Below, piece by piece: positions 20,929 through 23,708 of a stretch of 23,708 nt of DNA. The notes beneath the pieces are model-generated. The model did no database searches. It was not told where the DNA came from and saw nothing but the letters and a program-made list of their open reading frames with translations. The stretch is from an uncultured Actinomycetes bacterium (GTDB lineage: Bacteria > Actinomycetota > Actinomycetes > Nanopelagicales > Nanopelagicaceae). The stretch spans positions 1 through 23,708 of the forward strand of contig CALMJB010000139.1 in assembly GCA_937864205.1 (NCBI GenBank), in the 5' to 3' direction. Both the position numbers and the translations under genes were made by a program. Positions within the stretch are counted from its first letter, which is position 1. Every line of letters starts with the position of its first letter.

Positions 20929-21543
20929 TCAAGATTTAACTGGAATTGTCTGAGGTTTAAAACCTTGCCGACTCTTTTCGAAATTTTCAACTTTATCAAT
21001 CTTGGTGAACGTTAAGCCAATGTCATCAAGGCCTTCCATCAAGCGCCATCTGGTGTAGTCATCAATTTCAAAATTAAGTTTGCGTTGATTACCTGTTGCA
21101 TCTTTAAATTCCACATTGCGGCTATTTAAATCTACTGTTATTTGTGTAGTCGAATCCTTTTCAATCGCCAACCAAATATCTTCGATTTCATTTTGTGCAA
21201 GTATGACCGTCAGCAAACCAGCTTTTTGAGAATTTCCCCGGAAAATATCGGCAAACCGGCTAGATAACACCACTTTAAATCCATAATTTTGTAATGCCCA
21301 AACAGCATGTTCTCTTGATGAACCAGTTCCAAAATCTGGTCCGGCTACCAAAATTGTGGCACCTTGATATTTACTTTGATTTAATTCAAAATTTGGATCA
21401 CTTCGCCAGGCTGCAAATAATCCATCTTCAAATCCACTCTTTGTGATTCGCTTCAAGTAAACAGCTGGAATGATTTGATCGGTATCAACATTGCTGCGCC
21501 GCAGCGGAATCGCGGTTCCGCTATGGGCTATGAATTTATCCAT
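20929..21543 (-). CDS. leuD: 3-isopropylmalate dehydratase small subunit
   Basis: LeuD forms the isomerase with LeuC, converting 2-isopropylmalate to 3-isopropylmalate in leucine synthesis. The 204-residue product shows GTAIPLRRSNVDTDQIIPAVYL (9-30; core NVDTDQIIP), GPDFGTGSSREHAVWAL (the swivel-domain motif, ~68-84) and SRFADIFRGNSQKAGLL. Length is normal. It starts 20 bases after leuC, with GAGAG upstream of the ATG, so the two are one operon. Confidence 0.97.
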   Translation of the reverse strand: MDKFIAHSGTAIPLRRSNVDTDQIIPAVYLKRITKSGFEDGLFAAWRSDPNFELNQSKYQGATILVAGPDFGTGSSREHAVWALQNYGFKVVLSSRFADIFRGNSQKAGLLTVILAQNEIEDIWLAIEKDSTTQITVDLNSRNVEFKDATGNQRKLNFEIDDYTRWRLMEGLDDIGLTFTKIDKVENFEKSRQGFKPQTIPVKS

Positions 21544-21563
21544 AAGTCTCTCGTTTAGATTTC

Positions 21564-22961
21564 TTATAAATCCGCTGGCGAAGCCAACGTTCCTTTGATT
21601 GCGGTGGCAGCAGCTACTAATGGACTGACTAAATGTGTGCGTCCACCTTTACCCTGCCGACCTTCAAAATTTCGATTTGAAGTGGAGGCGGCACGCTCCC
21701 CTGGTTTTAACTGATCTGGATTCATCCCCAAACACATTGAACATCCAGCGCTTCGCCATTGCGCGCCAGCCTGCAAAAATACTTGATCTAATCCCTCTTG
21801 TTCTGCTTGTACGCGAACTCGTGCAGAGCCGGGAACAACCAACATCGTAATTGCTGGATTAATTTTCTTTCCTTTAAGAATAGCGGCGGCCGATCGCAAA
21901 TCTTCAATGCGACCATTTGTGCAGGAACCAAGAAATACCGTATCGACTTTAATTTGTTTCAGCGGTGTTCCCGGTTTTAAATCCATATATTGCAATGCAC
22001 GTTCTGCCGCACTGATTTCAACTGGATCTTTAAATGATTTTGGATCTGGCACAACCGAATTTAATGGTAATCCTTGTCCAGGATTTGTACCCCAAGTGAC
22101 AAACGGTTCTAGCTCGTCAGCATTTATGAAAACTTCTTGATCAAATTTGGCATCTGCATCAGTCTGCAGGTTTTGCCAATATGCCAAAGCTTTTTCCCAA
22201 TCAGCACCGGTAGGTGCATGTGGTCGATTTTTAACATATGTAAAAGTTGTTTCATCCGGTGCAATTAATCCAGCGCGTGCACCGGCTTCAATCGACATAT
22301 TGCAAATTGTCATTCGAGCTTCCATTGAAAGAGCACGAATTGCGCTGCCCCGATACTCCAAAATAAATCCTTGGCCACCGCCGGTACCAATTTTTGCAAT
22401 CACTGCCAAAATAATGTCTTTACTTGTTACCCCTGGTTTTAATTTTCCTTCCACATTTATCGCCATAGTTTTGGGACGTTTCAATGGCAAAGTTTGGGTA
22501 GCCAAAACATGTTCGACTTCGCTGGTGCCGATTCCAAATGCCAAAGCGCCAAATGCACCATGGGTTGAGGTATGGGAATCTCCGCAGACAATTGTCATTC
22601 CCGGTTGGGTTAAACCTAATTGTGGTCCGACCACGTGAACGATGCCTTGTTCAACATCACCAAGCGAATGAATTCGCACTCCAAATTCTGCACAATTTTT
22701 TCGCAACGTCTCAACCTGTAATGCCGATACTGGGTCAGCAATTGGTTTATCTATATTTAAAGTTGGAACATTGTGATCTTCAGTTGCAATCGTTAGATCT
22801 GGTCTGCGCACTTTTCGATTTGCCATTCGCAAACCATCAAAGGCTTGTGGGCTAGTTACTTCGTGAATCAAATGCAGATCGATATAAAGTAAATCTGGTT
22901 CACCTTGTGCAGATGTAACAACATGATCGGCCCAGATTTTCTCGGCCAATGTCTTGCCCAT
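21564..22961 (-). CDS. leuC: 3-isopropylmalate dehydratase large subunit
   Basis: LeuC is the iron-sulfur subunit of isopropylmalate isomerase. A longer frame starts at 23003, but GGAGG four bases before the ATG at 22961 and the family N-terminus MGKTLAEKIW fix the start, giving 465 residues. The 4Fe-4S ligands are Cys347 (GSCTNGR), Cys407 and Cys410 (GCSMCLG). CGDSHTSTHGAFGALAFGIG (~126-145) is the substrate-binding hallmark. It is transcribed divergently from an NdgR-type regulator and followed by leuD. Confidence 0.97.
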   Translation of the reverse strand: MGKTLAEKIWADHVVTSAQGEPDLLYIDLHLIHEVTSPQAFDGLRMANRKVRRPDLTIATEDHNVPTLNIDKPIADPVSALQVETLRKNCAEFGVRIHSLGDVEQGIVHVVGPQLGLTQPGMTIVCGDSHTSTHGAFGALAFGIGTSEVEHVLATQTLPLKRPKTMAINVEGKLKPGVTSKDIILAVIAKIGTGGGQGFILEYRGSAIRALSMEARMTICNMSIEAGARAGLIAPDETTFTYVKNRPHAPTGADWEKALAYWQNLQTDADAKFDQEVFINADELEPFVTWGTNPGQGLPLNSVVPDPKSFKDPVEISAAERALQYMDLKPGTPLKQIKVDTVFLGSCTNGRIEDLRSAAAILKGKKINPAITMLVVPGSARVRVQAEQEGLDQVFLQAGAQWRSAGCSMCLGMNPDQLKPGERAASTSNRNFEGRQGKGGRTHLVSPLVAAATAIKGTLASPADL

Positions 22962-22977
22962 GATTCCTCCGAAAAAC

Positions 22978-23006
22978 TTGCTTCTCAAATTATGAGATGG
23001 CATTAT
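22978..23006 (+). promoter_or_regulatory. probable leaderless promoter of the ndgR-type regulator
   Basis: TTGCTT (22978-22983), a 17-base spacer, CATTAT (23001-23006), six bases, then GTG at 23013. The -10 is one mismatch from a TATTAT-type box and the spacing to the start codon predicts transcription from the GTG itself. The spacer contains the 15-bp palindrome at 22983-22997. Confidence 0.5.
22983..22997. promoter_or_regulatory. candidate IclR-family operator between leuC and ndgR
   Basis: TCTCAAATTATGAGA is a palindrome with perfect 5-bp arms. It covers the putative leuC -10 (CATAAT on the minus strand, 22989-22994) and sits between the -35 and -10 of the regulator's own promoter. IclR proteins bind short palindromes of this size, so a site for autoregulation and leuCD control is plausible. 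Confidence 0.4.
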
Positions 23007-23017
23007 CAGATTGTGGA
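22989..23017 (-). promoter_or_regulatory. candidate leuCD promoter
   Basis: On the minus strand TCCACA (23012-23017), 17 bases, CATAAT (22989-22994). Transcription would start near 22982, leaving a leader of about 20 bases with GGAGG before the leuC ATG. The -35 lies within the first codons of the divergent regulator gene. Confidence 0.4.
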
Positions 23018-23708
23018 CAAAAAGAATAGCGGAGTCGGCGTAATCGATAAAGCGGTGCGCATTCTGAACGCATTGGAATCAGGCCCAAAATCACTGGCAC
23101 AACTTGTGACCGATACCAAAATTGCTCGACCAACTGCGCATAGATTGGCAGTCGCGCTAGAACACCATCGATTTGCCGCTCGCGATTTCACCGGGAAATT
23201 CATTTTAGGACCAAGATTTTCCGAGCTTTCTGCATCAGTTGGCGAAGATAAGTTGTTATCAGTTGCTAATCCGATATTGCAACAACTGCGAGATAAAACT
23301 GGTGAAAGCGCTCAGTTATATCGCCGGCATGGCAATCAACGTATTTGTGTCGCGTCAGCAGAGCGAATGAGTGGTTTGCGAGATTCCGTTCCAGTCGGCA
23401 CGGTGTTAACAATGCAAGCCGGATCAGCAGCACAAATTCTGTTGGCTTGGGAGGAAGCGGATCGTTTGCACTCAGCCCTTTTCAATGCAAAGTTTGATGC
23501 CACTTTATTAAGTGCGGTTCGCCGTCGCGGATGGGCACAATCAGTTGGCGAGCGAGAAGCAGGAGTCGCTTCAGTATCTGCCCCAATTAAAGGCGCAGCG
23601 GGCAAAGTCGTTGCCGCAATAAGTATTTCTGGTCCGATCGAGAGATTAGGAAGACAACCCGGCAGATTGCACTCCGCTGCGGTTGTTGCCGCCGCTGAAA
23701 AATTAAGT
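23013..23708 (+). CDS. ndgR: IclR-family regulator of leucine genes (NdgR/LtbR type), cut by window edge
   Basis: Winged-helix IclR regulator; actinobacterial NdgR/LtbR proteins control leuCD and other amino-acid genes. From GTG at 23013 the product begins MDKKNSGVGVIDKAV, aligning with the start of known NdgR proteins as I recall them. The DNA-binding helix-turn-helix is SLAQLVTDTKIARPTAHRLA, followed by FILGPRFSEL and an effector domain with GESAQLYRR, LRDSVPVGT and RRRGWAQSVGEREAGVASVSAP. An in-frame ATG at 22992 is possible but lacks both an SD and a -10. About 232 residues are present, so only a short C-terminus is lost. Confidence 0.93.
   Translation, partial: MDKKNSGVGVIDKAVRILNALESGPKSLAQLVTDTKIARPTAHRLAVALEHHRFAARDFTGKFILGPRFSELSASVGEDKLLSVANPILQQLRDKTGESAQLYRRHGNQRICVASAERMSGLRDSVPVGTVLTMQAGSAAQILLAWEEADRLHSALFNAKFDATLLSAVRRRGWAQSVGEREAGVASVSAPIKGAAGKVVAAISISGPIERLGRQPGRLHSAAVVAAAEKLS

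Noticed and set aside
22147..22638. 163-residue plus-strand open frame opposite leuC
   Set aside because: Antisense to a strongly conserved part of leuC; no family similarity and no credible ribosome-binding site.
22993..23708. Minus-strand frames opposite the regulator (23006-23203 and 23336-23605)
   Set aside because: Both are shadows of the IclR-family gene, whose protein matches NdgR-type regulators over its whole visible length.

Overview
The window reads as a chromosomal housekeeping region of a streamlined, AT-rich actinobacterium, most likely a freshwater Nanopelagicales-type ('Ca. Planktophila'/'Ca. Nanopelagicus'-like) organism. The phylum call rests on actinobacterial markers: a SepIVA-type DivIVA-like protein beside coaD and a YceD-family gene, an S16 protein with a long C-terminal tail, an HU protein with a basic tail, and an NdgR-type IclR regulator divergent from leuCD. 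The gene order rnc-mutM-smc-ftsY-amtB-glnB-ffh-rpsP-khpA-rimM-trmD is also the actinobacterial one. The AT-rich sequence, very short gaps and many start codons without a clear Shine-Dalgarno (SD) sequence point to a small streamlined genome. The genus-level guess is inference.

Layout. Positions 1-5158 (minus strand): amtB-glnB (ammonium uptake and PII control), then ffh, then rpsP-khpA-rimM-trmD (ribosome and tRNA maturation; trmD is cut by the left edge). Positions 5319-15555 (minus): a ten-gene run recG-rsmD-coaD-sepIVA-yceD-rpmF-rnc-mutM-smc-ftsY, covering DNA repair, rRNA modification and processing, CoA synthesis, division, chromosome organisation and protein targeting. rpmB (L28) lies on the plus strand, divergent from recG. 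Next come thiL (minus), a stand-alone Lrp/AsnC effector-domain protein (plus, with its own terminator), and plsC-gpsA-ddl (minus; phospholipid and peptidoglycan precursors). Then hup (minus, with a strong intrinsic terminator), leuC-leuD (minus), and a divergent ndgR-type regulator cut by the right edge. No mobile element, CRISPR array, tRNA or rRNA was seen.

Most notable: the smc gene is an uninterrupted frame with intact N- and C-terminal ATPase head motifs and long coiled coils, but no recognisable globular hinge. It is about 150 residues shorter than usual, and two of its three cysteines sit as a C-x3-C at the midpoint of the coil. Other leads are an 11-bp-phased set of GlnR-like half sites upstream of amtB, overlapping divergent leuC/ndgR promoters with a 15-bp palindrome between them, nested mutually exclusive inverted repeats upstream of a probably leaderless plsC, and three 11-bp tandem repeats across the gpsA stop codon and the gpsA-ddl gap.
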